From NCBI GenBank assembly GCA_028023455.1, contig JAQFVV010012396.1, positions 7,978,085-8,042,084 of the forward strand: DNA of 64,000 nucleotides, written 5' to 3'. Of the stretch, positions 35,255-50,705 are shown piece by piece; position 1 is the stretch's first letter; each line of letters starts with the position of its first letter. The notes below the pieces were generated by a model. It was not told the DNA's origin, searched no databases, and worked only from the letters and a program-made list of their open reading frames with translations. Source of the stretch: Epiperipatus broadwayi (lineage: Eukaryota > Onychophora > Udeonychophora > Euonychophora > Peripatidae). Position numbers and translations under genes: made by a program.

Positions 35255-38240
35255 ATCTAGTCTCAGTCTCATATCATCAATCATTTATTTGACTAAATAT
35301 AACAATAATAATGTGTGTTTTCATTCTTTAATTAGGAACATAGGAATTAAAATGGAAACTGTTGCAAAGTTTGGAATATAATAGAGAGCTATAATTATTT
35401 AAAGTTTTAAATTTTTTTTAGAAAAAAAAAAAAGGTTTTTTGCAAAAATTAAAGACACCATTACAAAAATATTATATAAATACAGGAAAGCTACATTATG
35501 CATACGATTTCGAGCAGTGGTACTGTGGCAAATTCTAGAGCTCAAAAATCATGAACCATGATGTAATTTTGCCACTTTTTGTATTCAAACGTCTTATGAA
35601 TTCCTGTGCAACAAATCATTTGATTATTATTAGTAAGTACCAACATGTGATGCATGTAATGGTGATAGTTTTTCACAAATGTCTTCTAATGAATATGTAT
35701 TAAAAAAAATAATAATCAATTAATAAAAAAGCACTGATTCATTCTTCTTAACCCTCCCTCTCCAATTACCATCTATTTAAACAAGAAATTTTTTTTGATT
35801 GCAAACTTTTAATCAAATTGCTTTTAGGAATATCCTCTTCCTCATCTTTATCTTTTCTTTTTTCAATATATATGAGAACATTTTTTTTGTTTTGTTAGGA
35901 AAAATAAAAATAATTAAAAGACAAAATAAAAATATGGTTTACAGGTATTTTTTTTTAATGTGTTTTTATTTTATTCTATTTTTAAATATGTGTATGCATT
36001 AATTCACTCACTGTATTATTTTAATGTATTATTTTTTTTTACACAAGTGTATGCAAGATTAAATAAAAGCTGTTATTTAAGTAAATCCTATCTCATGCTA
36101 AAGTAATAAAGACTGATGTGATGGTGGGGAAATTACACACACGCACAGTTTTAATTTTGTCTGCATATTAAAAGTTTTTTTAATTATAAAGTTTAATTTA
36201 TAGTATGTAGTAATAATAATTATGGTCAAAATAATAATGCATTAAATGAATTATAATGTTATTGTTATTCTGCTAATTTTAATATCGCAAAAAATTATTT
36301 ATTATTTAAAAAAAAAATTCAGTTCTTTTTTTTTTTTAAATCTTAAGGCATTTTTAAAACTTAAAAGCAAGCAACAAAAACGTTTGATAATCAACATTCA
36401 GTATGGCTTCAAATTATGCATTAGGAATAATATATTTGAAATATTACATCAGGAATAATTTTTTAAAAGATCGTATACTATAATTATATTTTAAAAACTG
36501 TTTTATCTTGATGTATCATATTTAGTTTCAATATAAAAGTTTTTTTTTTTTTTTTACAAAGTGGCATTTGTTGAAAATTTGCATTATTTTCTTATATATT
36601 AAAAGATAAAATTGACACTCGAAATATTAATTGTTTAGCTTATATAAGATTAAATGAATTTATAGTAGCAATGTACATTTTAATACGCTTCTTATATTAC
36701 CTTTTTTTTTAAATATGTCCATGTAAATAGAACGTGTTTTATGACTTAATCCTTGAACAATCTCAGACAAACGAGATTTAGAGATCTTACCAATTAATTC
36801 AAGGTTAATGATTAAACAAAATTACAAATTAATTAAAATATTTTAACATGGAATATTTAACGAAAGTAATAATATTGAATCAAACTTAGCATATTTAATA
36901 ACTGTCAAATTATTTAAGCAAAGTTAATAGCGTATGTTAAATATAATAGGAGAAACATTTAGTCAATGTTAAATATTTAATTAAAGTTAAAAACTTATTC
37001 ACAGTGCAAAAAGATATAAGCTAGAATTTAATTTGTGTGTGTAAAGGTAGTTTTAAGTATGTAGGCAATATATAGCATATAATCTTAATACTTTATATAA
37101 TCATGTATATACATGGTAAAAAGATGATGTTTTGTTTCCTTGATATAAATGACTAGTTATTTATCATATATACTTTTCCGATTTTGTTATATTCACTTTG
37201 TATATTTAAGCATATAACTTTGATTTATTATTTTTATTTAACTGCGATTTATAATCATCTTCTTTTTATAGTTAATCATTAGACCGATTATATTTTTCAA
37301 AACTTAAACTGGAGTAATAAATTTCAGATAATGATGAATCACAAGACTTAAACAAATCTTGCACAAGTTTACATGCACATTTTATGATAAAAATTGTATG
37401 CATTTAGAAATATACATAAATACAATATTTATATATGTAACTGTTAATTTCTATTAGTTTCAATTATTAAAAATATATATACTGTATATGTATTGAATTT
37501 ATATTTTTCATAAATTTTTGGTTTGACAAAGAATGGGAATTAAAAGATTATATCCATGTAAACAGAAATAACATGCGCAATATGCAGCAAATGTATATGT
37601 GTAAGTTAATGTTCTGAGTTTCAATTTTGTTAGAGATCATCTCTACTTTGCAATTTTGTATTTTATACCCCATTATATCATTTCTATTTACTCTTAACAC
37701 AATGTGACATCATTCTCACAAATATTTTACTCCATGGAATATTTGGGTAATAATGAATGATAATAATATGGCAGTATATGCACCCAAATAAATCTCCTCA
37801 AAATTTTACCACATTTAATCATGATCCTCTTCTCAAACAAAGTGTATGTATGACAAATGTTTCCATAAACCTCACTAAATTATTGTTCTATCACGAATAT
37901 AATTATTATTTATAAAAACTGCTATAAATATAAGCAAATTTGCCTTTTATTAATATTAACCTATTAAAAATAATAAAAGTAAAATTAATTATAAAGTTTG
38001 AAATTTTATTTATATTAATTGTGATGTGAAAAAAGATTCAGACCAGAAGTACACATAAGCTTATGTGTTATGGATTAACTAGCATTATTATAATAAGAAC
38101 ATAAAAGAAATGCATATATTTTAAAATAAATTGCAGAATAAAACTCTACAATTTAAAAAATAAGAGCTTTTATTATATATTATGATTGTATGAATATTGC
38201 CTTTCATGTATAGAGTCAATTACTGAATTTCCAGTGGTTC
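35255..38240. other. AT-rich non-coding stretch
   Basis: About 3 kb with no gene, RNA gene or repeat family that can be supported. Confidence 0.5.
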
Positions 38241-38256
38241 CTATAAGATCTTAAAT

Positions 38257-38439
38257 GTTATTAAACAGGCAAAACACTCTATACAGTAGTGTCATTCAGT
38301 GCAAGCCAGAGTAATCAATGGATACCAGAAGGATTAGTCTGGCTTGCACTGAGTGGCACTACTGTATGGAGAGTTTTGCTTGTTTAATAACAGTTATGAG
38401 CAAGCATAAGAAACAGTGATCATGTGATGTTTAATGGTT
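38257..38439. mobile_element. Foldback element, copy 2 (13-bp target duplication)
   Basis: Almost a pure hairpin: GTTATTAAACAGGCAAAACA...GTGCAAGCCAGAGTAATCAA faces TCTGGCTTGCACTGAGTGGC...GTTTTGCTTGTTTAATAAC. It lacks the central part present in copies 1 and 3. About 45 bp of unpaired tail (TATGAGCAAGCATAAGAAAC...) follows the right arm. Direct repeats TAAGATCTTAAAT at 38244-38256 and 38440-38452 match exactly over 13 bp. Arms are highly similar, so this may be the youngest copy here. Confidence 0.85.
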
Positions 38440-38452
38440 TAAGATCTTAAAT

Positions 38453-40005
38453 ACAAGTCAATAAAACAGCAAATTGTACATTTATACAATCCATTATTAA
38501 ATAGAAATATAGGGTAAGGATAACTCATGCACAAATGAACTGTTTATTTAGAGAAAAAGAGTTTAGTAATTTGGTATAATAAATGATAAAATAATGCCTT
38601 AAAATTAATAATTACTATTTATTTGTAAAATATAATTGTGGTAATGGGTAAAAATACTGTAAATTTAAAATACATTCCAATGTTTGTAAAATCTTATTTT
38701 TACAAGCATGAGTTTTGTGTACAAATAATTTAGTAAAATAAAATTTAATAATGTTTAAAAAATAGTTTTGGTCTAAAAGAAAAATATATAAACTTACATT
38801 TTAAAAATGTGACTACAAATTATAATTAGGTTGTTAATATGATAAACAGCTTAGTAAATAAACTTGAAGTAGTAAAGTTTGCTTATGAATGTAAAGAACA
38901 TATACACTTAGGTTAATTAATAAAATTGTAGTTCAAAAAAGCAATGTGGGATTTTTGAATAATAACTTTGATGTTTGGTCTCAGTTGTATCATAAATATG
39001 ATAAAATGTAAAAGCTTTGGTTTCAAATATTAAAGAAAATGGACATACCTGCATTTAATAATTCCCTATTAAATTTATTCAAGCTGTTTTTTATAAATAA
39101 ACTAGAGGCTAGCAATGTTTCAGCTGCAATTTAGTAAATAGTTGCCATGAAATAAAAGCAGAAATTGTCTTATATTATAAAAACATAGAATAGCTTTATT
39201 ACCTAGCTGTAGTTATTAAAATGTGTGACTAGATTCACTAATTATCCCACTTGGGACCCATTCTGATGAAATATAGCTTGTCATACTTTCTAAAGTGATT
39301 ATTCCAGATTTTGAATCTGCTTTTCTCTCTTATGATGTGGCTAATTAATATAAAATACTTATCTTCAAAATCTCCATGTGAAATGAAAGTTTAATAGAGT
39401 TTTAACTATTGACAACTAAAATAATTTTGAAGCAAGAAAAAGAAAAAACTATTAATCAAGGACAGTGCTCATTAAAAACAAGAACTGGAAAGAAGTTGAA
39501 CTTTTAGAAATATCCTACTGTGCACACACAGGGAATTTGAACAAACTTACAGCATCCACAAAGTTGAATATAACCTGAAATTGAAACTCTAAAAACCAAG
39601 GTGAGAATGTTTACATGTTTTAATCAAGCTTTATAATTTCCCTATTGCCAATTTTAATTATATTTAAGAGTGTTTTATTTTTATTATTATTTAATTGTCT
39701 ATTTAAGTATTTGATTTTTAATGTTTTAGAAATATCTGATATTGTAGCAGGTTATTTTCTCTTCTTAATACTTATGAGAGAATAGAAAGATTGATTGTAC
39801 TTACTCATAATTCATTTCATTCTATGTTTATTTATGTGCAAAATGAATATATTAGTGTAGATTAGCTATGTGTGGTTATAGTTTTATAGTCAAGATTACC
39901 GATAACATTCATGATATCATCAATAATAAATTCAGTTATCATCATTGCATTGTTCTAAGGCTAACTTTAATGACTTAACTTTCCAGAGATATGTAATGGG
40001 AAAAT
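38453..40005. other. AT-rich non-coding stretch
   Basis: No supported feature between the foldback element and the tRNA-like SINE. Confidence 0.5.
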
Positions 40006-40009
40006 AATG

Positions 40010-40114
40010 TATTTTTTTTCATCTGTCAAAACATTGCAGGAAGCGAACCCACAAACCCGGGACAACTGCTTGTAAGGCAGCTGTGCTGACCACTCGGCCA
40101 CCAATGCTTGACAT
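40010..40114 (-). mobile_element. tRNA-derived SINE, second copy (anticodon-like TAC)
   Basis: Minus strand 40107-40032: A-box region TGGCCGAGTGGTCAGCACAG, anticodon arm GCTGC-CTTACAA-GCAGT (reads TAC), and an enlarged T region with a B box GGTTCGCTTCC. It shares nearly every base of the D and anticodon arms with the copy at 11.1 kb except the anticodon change CC to AC. So it is the same SINE family rather than an independent valine tRNA. It is bounded by TGTCAAG and TTTTGACAGATG, then an A run. The T arm carries an insertion of about 5 bases, so it is not a functional tRNA. Confidence 0.75.
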
Positions 40115-40778
40115 AATTTTTATGCATATTATGATACATTTAATATATTGCAAATGTAGAGATCATCATTTTATGCCATTTATCTGTTTTAATGAGGCAA
40201 CTTGTTTAATTGATTGGAAAAAAGTCATCATGTGCTTATCCTAATTTAATTATTATACTTTCTAGATGTAATAGGATTATTTATTTACTTTTTTTTGTGT
40301 CAAAGTCTTCAGTTCTTTTATATTTGGTGCATCAATATGCAGCTATGTACCATGAATATAATTACCATTATTTATTTTGTTTGTCTCTCTATTTTGTTAA
40401 TCTTAGTATCTATTGTTTCTTTTTTGTACTATTGCAAGTTCTTATTTATGTCTTTATTGCTTATTTATGTTAGTATAATTTTTAGTTAAAAAATAATACC
40501 AATATTATTTACCATAATTCTATTATAATTAACTATTGAAAAATTATAATAAATGTACAGTCTCAAGAACATACTTTTGAAGATTAATTAACTCATCTCA
40601 TTAGATATGTAAAAACTAAAATTTCAACTTATTTTAAACATTTATTATATTTTTATTTTGCATAAATATTTTGATGTATTATTTTTAGTTGTAAAATATA
40701 TTATTATTTAAAGCATTGCTTTGTATATAACATGATACTTCAGATCTATTTTTTTAATTAAGAAGTGCTTTACACTGT
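40115..40778. other. Non-coding, no recognised feature
   Basis: Two overlapping hydrophobic frames at 40210-40489 are AT-driven and show no family resemblance. Confidence 0.45.
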
Positions 40779-40784
40779 GTGATA

Positions 40785-41720
40785 ATAATGCATTTATACT
40801 TAAAAATAAAAGCGATACAAGAAACCTTGCTTGAGGCAGTCAACCAAATCACCAAGTCCTTATCAAAAGTATATATATCTTTATATGCCAAAATTTCACC
40901 GGTGAACATGCTGGTATTTTCCAGGATAGCATACTATCTGCCAGTCATCAAATTTTCCAACAAATTTATTACCAACTTCCTTTGTATTTGTTGACTGTGG
41001 GAGGGAAGTGATTGTAACCAATATCCTAAGAAAGATGCAAATGCATTCAAAATGGAATGGCTTGTTATTTTATTCAGTGCAAGTAATATGAATGCAACAT
41101 ATGTATAATCTAATAAGGAATATAGGTAATGATTTCCCACAAATTATTCATCCTAGCTTGATAAACCCAACAGATACTCCACCATATCTACAAAAAAGTT
41201 TGCTAACTAACATAATAATTGAAATAGCCAAATATCACCTTCCTTCCCTTTCAGCAAAATTCAGAGAAGATTACATACTGGAATGCATATCAACTTATAA
41301 ACCAAATACCTTTTTCAGGGCTGATGCAACTTGGCATCATGAATTTTGGGCTCATTAGAAAGTTCAAAAGATGAAACCTGGAACCAAAGTACTTTGATTT
41401 TCTGGTCAATGTAAATATGGAGGCACTTCCCACCAACAGCTTTCTGGTAAACTGCAGAGGCTTTACCAAACTAGACCCTATCTGTCCTCTGTGTAAAAGT
41501 GATGAAGATATGATAATTCATATGTTCTAGCAATGTGCAATAACCCAAGAATGTAGGAACATAGTTCAGTCAATCTACTATTATAAACAGCTATTAATTG
41601 CCTTACTCAGACATGTGATAGGAAATGGTGAATTTGTGATAGTGAGAAGTGTTACTTTTCTAACTTTCAATATTTGGCTGACAAGATGTGAAGTGATATT
41701 CAATATGAGAAATATGTCCC
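40785..41720 (+). pseudogene. Non-LTR retrotransposon ORF2 C-terminal fragment with zinc knuckle
   Basis: Read on the plus strand through several frames. The opening SKVYISLYAKISPVN and IAYYLPVIKFSNKFI (about 40865-40970) matches IYLSNAFVITKIAYYTSIIK of the LINE at 48.5-50.6 kb. The middle NIIIEIAKYHLPSLSAKFRE lies at about 41205-41265, and a zinc-knuckle-like CPLCKSDEDMIIHMF*QC at about 41480-41535. That knuckle and position fit the C-terminus of LINEs with a zf-RVT-type domain. Stops and shifts make it dead. No 3' tail found. Clade undecided. Confidence 0.6.
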
Positions 41721-42182
41721 TGTCATAGATCTTACTTAAGAAGCTCAAAAAAAATTAGAGTCAGAGACTAGCTCATAGCTTTGCAATTGAGCTTTAATTC
41801 AACTTGGGACCTAATCAACATAAATATCTGAACATTGAAAGTTAATATAAATAAAATTGAATAGATGGCACTCCTTTGACTAGATAACCACACTCTATGC
41901 TTAGGTCAAAATAATCAATGGCACTACCCAGGGAAATAATAAAGATGTAAGTTCAATAGGAGAATAACTTTTACACTATAAAATATCACTTGAAAATAGT
42001 GAATACAACTGCAATATAAAATTTTTGCCGTCAAAATTAAATCTGTATAATCTAAGATTAATAAATTCTTGATAAAAATAAATAAATAAAATGAGATTCA
42101 CACACATATGCACACATGGATATATACATTAAATTGAACATAACTCAACGTATATACAGAGAGAGTAAAATCACCTCCCTCC

Positions 42183-42225
<43 letters not shown>

Positions 42226-42950
42226 ATGAGTTGTAACGTAACACTTTGGTGCAAATAAATAATTTTAACACTTTGCTTGATTTAAAATATTTGATCATAA
42301 TAAAACGTAAGGAACATCAATAACCAAGTATCCTTTAATATTTATAATTATTTTATAGTAATGACTTATCAGATTATTGGTTATATTTCCAGATACATCA
42401 GTTAATTCTAAATGTTTGTGGGGAAATGTAATCTATTAAAAATAGCTTTTTATTTGTACTTAACACTGGCATTATTGTACTGAGTATCATCTTTAGAAAT
42501 GAAAAACTGTGCTACAGTTGTTATTTTAACTTTTCGATTTATTATTAATTCTTTCTACTTATTGCTTCCAAGATCTAACTAGTATAAAGGATAGATATTG
42601 AAAAAAAGTATTGCATGTACTAAACTGTTCTTGGCTAATTAAAACACAAAAGAAAACATTTACATAAGTTTAACAAATTAGCAGCATATTTATTAACGAA
42701 AATAAATCAAAAAATATTTAGTTACAAATACATTTTTATATTATAGGAATTGAATGGGTATATTTGTGAAATGTATATTTGTTCTTTAGTTAAATATTTT
42801 ACCTTATTTCTTCTATTATCTACTAATATCTATGAAATTATTATTCATTGAATTGTGACTTTGAAGTATATGACAAATACTTTTAGTTTTTAAATATTAA
42901 TATACAAAACTATATTAGAATAATAGGGAGATCGATTTTAAAACTATTCA
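41721..42950. other. AT-rich non-coding stretch
   Basis: Contains a (CT)n(AT)n microsatellite at 42174-42224, listed separately; otherwise nothing supported. Confidence 0.5.
42174..42224. repeat. (CCCT)(CT)n(AT)n compound microsatellite
   Basis: About 24 bases of CT-rich tract pass directly into twelve AT units. The minus-strand open frame over it is an artefact. Confidence 0.95.
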
Positions 42951-42959
42951 TCTCTCAAA

Positions 42960-43900
42960 AAAAAAGTGAGATTACCTAACTTCAGGATTATTTTCAAAAA
43001 CAACTACATCTGCAAAATCTAAATGATTTAAATAACCTCTATTTATTTTTATTCCTTTTCATTTTAATCTACAAAATATTTCTTGCAGCATTGCTGTAAA
43101 AAGTTATGGAGATATGGAGTCACCCTGTCTCACACCCATCACAATGTCAATCTTCCTAATATTATTATGTAATCTAATTGTTGCTGTTGCATTTTTATAA
43201 ATATTCTTCAGAATAAGGTAATATCTTGGGATTATACTTTGCTGATCCAATGCTTTAATCACTGAAGAAATGCTTATATAATCAAATGATTTTTTATAAT
43301 CTACAAACCCAAAATACAATGGCAACTTATATTTATTGGTACATTCTATAACTTTTCACAATATTTGGATATGGTCCATTATACTAAAATCACTTAAATC
43401 TAGCTTATTCTTTTAATTGGTTGAAATCCAAAGCTCTCTGTAGATGAGTTGCAATTATTTTGGTAAAATTTTTGTATAAAACTGATAAAAGACTGATAGG
43501 TCTGTAATTTCTAATATCTTCTTTATCATCTTTTTAAAGTATTAATATCCAATCATTTTTGTCATTTAGATATTTGGTACATAACTTCGCTAAAAAAAAA
43601 TTCTATTTTTCCCCTGCTTCTTTTAAGATATCAATTATAATTCCATCATTACCTCAAGCTTTTTTTATATATAAATTTAATTGCATGTCTCACTTATTTA
43701 TTTAAATTTCTGAACAATTCCAAAGTTATAATATTATAGAAGGTATAATTCTTGATACAACTCTTTTTCCCATTTCGTGATGTCATTCATCTTTTTTCTT
43801 ATTGTAGATATAAGTTGGCTTCATCTTGGGCATTTTCTTTAGATATTCATTGGCTTCTAGTTCACTGATCTCTGCATCCTTTAGACTATCATGGGGTCCA
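42960..43900 (-). pseudogene. RTE-clade reverse transcriptase fragment
   Basis: On the minus strand at about 43540-43430 the sequence reads NYRPISLLSVLYKNFTKI and IATHLQRALDFNQ, the conserved RTE entry to the RT fingers. The frame 43325-43104 follows with LYFGFVDYKKSFDYIS (first catalytic Asp in FVDYxKAFD), ATATIRLHNN and MGVRQGDSISP (the GVRQGDxxSP motif). The fragment ends about 42960, before the YADD motif, so it is truncated. Frameshifts separate the blocks. Related to, but not the same fragment as, the RTE at 4-7 kb. Confidence 0.8.
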
Positions 43901-45540
43901 GAAAGCAAGGGAATTACCTTCTACCCCATCACATCATTTATACAAAATACTTAAAAAGTTTAAAAGCTATAACGTGTCCAAATGTTTTAAAGATGGCTAC
44001 ACTGATCTTATATACTAGCTTACCCCCCTCTTCGCTGCCTTAGTAGTTTCAGATCTGTTTTTCTAATTATCTCACTGTATTTTTGGAAATCTGGGATACC
44101 CGCTGTTATTGATTTTTTTTACAGGTGGTTTTTCCCGATCTTGACCAGGTATTCATACTTGGTTTTAGAATCTATTTTTACTCTTAAAAATTTAAATAGG
44201 TCAGAATACAGTGAGAAGGATTAATTTTATGAAATCATCCTTTTCAGAAAAAAACAAATCTAAAGATGGAAAACATTTTATTATATATGTAATGCAATTA
44301 TATAATTTAACGATATATGCAGAAATATTATAATTTCAAATATTAATTTTAGAATAAATATTCTAAATAAAGAACTTCTGTAGTGTTTTAATGTATTAAC
44401 ATTATTCTTTCCTGTATATATGTAGTTTCTTGTTACACATACATAGCATTTTTCCATTTATTTAGCTACTAGAAATATATACATGTGTATTTACTGGTTT
44501 TTATATATATACATACGTTTTCTACATTGTATGCTAAAATATACACACACATACACAACTAGTAGAATTAGGTTTAAAATTAGCATTAATTAGCATAATA
44601 TAAGAGGATTTGGGTATAGGGATACATAAATAAATACTACTATAGGATATAGTAGATGAAACAGAAGGATAAACAGATCTAACTGTTGGCTCATCTTTAA
44701 TCATGTCCTGGATCATCCACTTGATATATATATAGAAAAAATTTGGAAGAGAGACCAGAATTTTTCCATGCCCCTACATCTTTGAAGCCACATGGAAGAT
44801 GATAGTTATGCCTTTCTAAGGCTAGTCCCTTTTATATCTAGATAGAAACCGCCTATACTGGGAAAAAAAATTAAAAACTGGTTTAAGTGCATCCATTTGG
44901 GATTGACTATTAATTGCCCCCTTCTTCAAGACTATATCTTAGATCTTTGATTTGAGGGCATTGACATCCATTGTGAAGGGTCTGATTTACCTCTGTATGC
45001 AATGCCATGATTTTTGCATGGACAAAACTTTGATGTCATCTTTTGTACATTTTGAGTCCTGCAAATTTAGTCACCTATCTCCAAGATACCAAACTCTGGG
45101 TCCTGCCTATTGCTCCTATGGATCACTGTAGTTTTCTTAGGTTATGTAATGCAGGATATGTATCATCATTATTTTTAATTTTTTTCTTCTTTGAATACCA
45201 TTTAATGTATCCTATTTTTAACCTTATCATGTGAGTTGTAACCAAATTACAGAATAAAATGTTCTATATTTTATATATATAAAAAAACAACTATTAGCAC
45301 TATTCTGTATCAGATATTGAAGAATCTTCATCAAGAAAAGTTTACTTAATATTTTTTAAAAAGAATAAAATACACTTATCACAATCAATATCTTTCATCT
45401 TTTCATGTCATTTTTATCACTTAAATAATTGACCAGATCTTGAGAGTCAGACTATTTTAAGACCTTCCTTAAATATCTAGGTATTTGCAAATTTCACAAA
45501 TGTCACTAACTTTACCATTTCCTTTATTCTACTATAATAT
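43901..45540. other. Non-coding, moderately less AT-rich at 44.7-45.2 kb
   Basis: Between 44730 and 45230 the base composition is more balanced and could hide an old repeat or exon, but no frame or motif is convincing. Confidence 0.4.
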
Positions 45541-45560
45541 TTTATATAAATACAATTGTT

Positions 45561-45943
45561 CACTAAAACAGGCAAACTCTCCATACAGTAGTGCCACTCA
45601 GTGCAAGCCAGAGTAATCAATGGATGCCAGAATGCTTGTGAATAAAATCCCTATCTAGTAGCCTATCCCCAGACTAGCTTCTGACTTGTGGCCTTTGTCA
45701 GCAAGGAGCCTTGTATCTGAGAGCACTGCACCTAGATCTTAGGATCTAATTCAACCACTAATGAAGGCCACAAGCCAGAAACTAGTCTGGGGATATTGGA
45801 TGAGTAGGCACTATGGATTTTATTCACAAGCTTTCTGGCATCCATTGATTACTCTGGCTTGCACTGAATGGCACTACTATATGAAGAGTTTTGCCTGTTT
45901 TAATAACAGTTATGAGCAAACATAAAAAATGGTGATCTTGTGC
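45561..45943. mobile_element. Foldback element, copy 3 (fullest copy)
   Basis: Left arm AAAACAGGCAAACTCTCCAT... continues through GTGCAAGCCAGAGTAATCAA, TAAAATCCCTATCTAG and CCCAGACTAGCTTCTGA. The right arm mirrors all of these in reverse order, ending ATGAAGAGTTTTGCCTGTTT. Arms are about 140 bp around a central CTGCACCTAGATC region. A tail (TATGAGCAAACATAAAA...) follows. Flanking TACAATTGTT (45551-45560) and TATAATTGTT (45944-45953) differ at one base and are read as a 10-bp target duplication. No protein encoded. Confidence 0.8.
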
Positions 45944-45953
45944 TATAATTGTT

Positions 45954-47260
45954 TGCCTTAATGTTTGAAGTAAGATGAACAAATTGTATTTATTTGCAAA
46001 TTTGTAAGTGTAAAAGGATATCTAAATTGAATTACTCAAACATATAATCATTTGCTGAGAAAAACTATTTTCCAAATTCTATATATAAATATTTGGTGGG
46101 AAAAAATCTATATTTACATTTGATTTGTTAATAAATTAACTAATCAAATGATTTATTAATGAGGTAGACAATAATTATATATTTTAAATATATATATAAT
46201 TAATAAAAAAAAAATTAATGCAAAATATTTACTTTGCATAAAATGCTTTTTACGTATATACGAAATTTGATACAAAATCTAATATTAAGTTTAATTGAAA
46301 GATTTATATGTAAAAAAATATCTGCTCATTCTAGGGTCAAACGTTAATTTTATCATACTGAGATTTGCGTTTTTCAAACCCCAAGCTTTCAGATTTTAAA
46401 TTTTAAATAAAATTTAGATTTTTAAATTGCAATTTCTTTAATTCTTAAAAAAAAAAACATAATTTATGTAATATAATTAATAATAATAATTAAGCATCTA
46501 CTTTTTTTAGAGTAATGTAATATTTTCTTATGACTAATTAAAATATTTAGCATTTAATTTATAGCATAATTAATGACTTTTTAATTAATTTCGAATATTT
46601 TTTGTAATCTTAATAATATAAAACATGAAATTATGACATTCTAAAATATTAAATCTTACAAAAACAGGTTTTATTTTATAAATTTTCTCCTGCTGAGTTA
46701 TAACTTTGATCTTAATTTTTATTAGTTATTCAACATACTGTATATATAAATTTTTTATCTGACAGCTTAGATACCTTAATTTAATTAATAAAACATCTAA
46801 ACTGATTAAGTAGTAAAATTCACTGACATTAAAAAAGTAATGACAATCATTGGAAAAATAAAATTCTTACAAAAGCAACAGCATTAACAAGTGATAAAAT
46901 GAACATCTAAAATATAGAAGTTGAGGTCAAAATCAATTTAGGACTCCATCTGTAGATAAATACAACAGATAGCAAGAATTTTGAAGATGTAATTTTTTTT
47001 TATTAATTGTGACAGCAGTAAAATTTTCCAACAATTTGGTTTTATAATTCTTTTTAATTGCAAAAGAACAATTGTGAAGTCTATTTTTATTCAAGATTCT
47101 ATATAAGAATTGTATAATTAATTGCCATCATATGACACTCTATTAGTATTTACATTATTATAATATTGTACAATTTTACTACAATCTAGTTTGCATGTAT
47201 GGTCTGAAGGAAAAAAATAGAATGCCTGATATCAAAGATTATATTTAAGTGTCAGAAATT
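45954..47260. other. AT-rich non-coding stretch
   Basis: Nothing supported. Confidence 0.5.
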
Positions 47261-47271
47261 ATATTCTAAAT

Positions 47272-47586
47272 CAGCTGGTCCCCAATCTTTTTGCACTTAA
47301 GAGCACATTCTATAATACTGGCCAGGTGGTGGGCACCATTTATTTTTTCAATGTAAATTTATAGTTCAATATTGTTAATAATAGACATAATGTACAAAAA
47401 AATATTTATTTCAAAAATAAAATTTTAACATTTGATTACAATATAATACAATAATTTATAAGAAATTTTTAATATTAAATTTATTTGTATCAGATAAATA
47501 ATTTTTTATCATGTTCGGATGGCGGGCATACATAAAATGGTCTGTAACCACCATGGTGCCCATGGGCATAGGGTTGGGGACCCCTG
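47272..47586. mobile_element. hAT-superfamily MITE (315 bp)
   Basis: Termini: left CAGCTGGTCCCCAATCTTTT, right (read inward) CAGGGGTCCCCAACCCTATG. These are hAT-type inverted repeats of the CAGNGGTCCCCAA class. Exact 8-bp direct repeats TTCTAAAT flank it (47264-47271 and 47587-47594). Subterminal GCCAGGTGGTGGGCACCAT is partly mirrored by ATGGTGCCCATGGGC near the other end. No coding capacity; the interior is AT-rich. Its termini differ from those of the element at 7.5 kb, so a different transposase likely moved it. Confidence 0.9.
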
Positions 47587-47594
47587 TTCTAAAT

Positions 47595-48260
47595 ATTATT
47601 AGTAAATCTAATCTAAGATAAAACTCAACAATCAGTTAATAAGATTTCTAAAACAATTTTTATTCTCAAGATAATTTAAGAAAATTTTAATTTTAAAACA
47701 TAACTAATATTGTATTTAATAATTACATGTCCTTTAATTTCTGATTAGCAGAGAATAATTATAGACTATGGATTTTAAATATATCATATTCCATGTAGTA
47801 AAATGTTGACTTAACTAAATGCCATTTAACATGTGGCTCTATCAAGTAAAAACTTGCAAATGTACCAATATTAGTTAACTATTTTATTCATTAATTGCAG
47901 TTTTTTCTGGATTAAAAATTATAAAAAACCTGTGCTGTTGTTATTAATTTTTGTATATAATCCATCTAAACACTTTAGCATTTTGAATGATGTCCCTTGG
48001 AAGATTTTATGTGTATATTTGAATTTATTTCTAACCTAATACTTTGTATTTTAATTTTACTTAAATTAAAGCAACACACTGAATTGGAATGCCTTAGCAA
48101 TGAAAAATCCCAAAGATTTAAAATTTAATTAATTTAAATATATAAACATGTCCATATGTAATTATATCCATATATCCACATGTAATATGGGTACATATCA
48201 CAATTTTTAAAATTCATTTAATATTTATATTAAATGCTTGACTTAAAACTAATATATTAT
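47595..48260. other. AT-rich non-coding stretch
   Basis: Nothing supported. Confidence 0.5.
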
Positions 48261-48263
48261 TAT

Positions 48264-50636
<2,373 letters not shown>

Positions 50637-50637
50637 C

Positions 50638-50705
50638 TATTATTATTATCATCATCATTATCATCATCATCATCATTATTATTATCATCATTACTATTAT
50701 TATCA
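50638..50705. repeat. (ATT/ATC)n microsatellite
   Basis: Mixed ATT and ATC triplets, similar to the tract at 48.3 kb, directly at the 5' truncation point of the LINE. Possibly the tail of a second, older LINE into which this one inserted, or a duplicated target. Confidence 0.9.

Noticed and set aside
40032-40107. Functional tRNA-Val(TAC)
   Set aside because: An insertion in the T arm, and near-identity in the other arms to the tRNA-Gly-like SINE copy at 11.1 kb, show that it is a SINE derivative.
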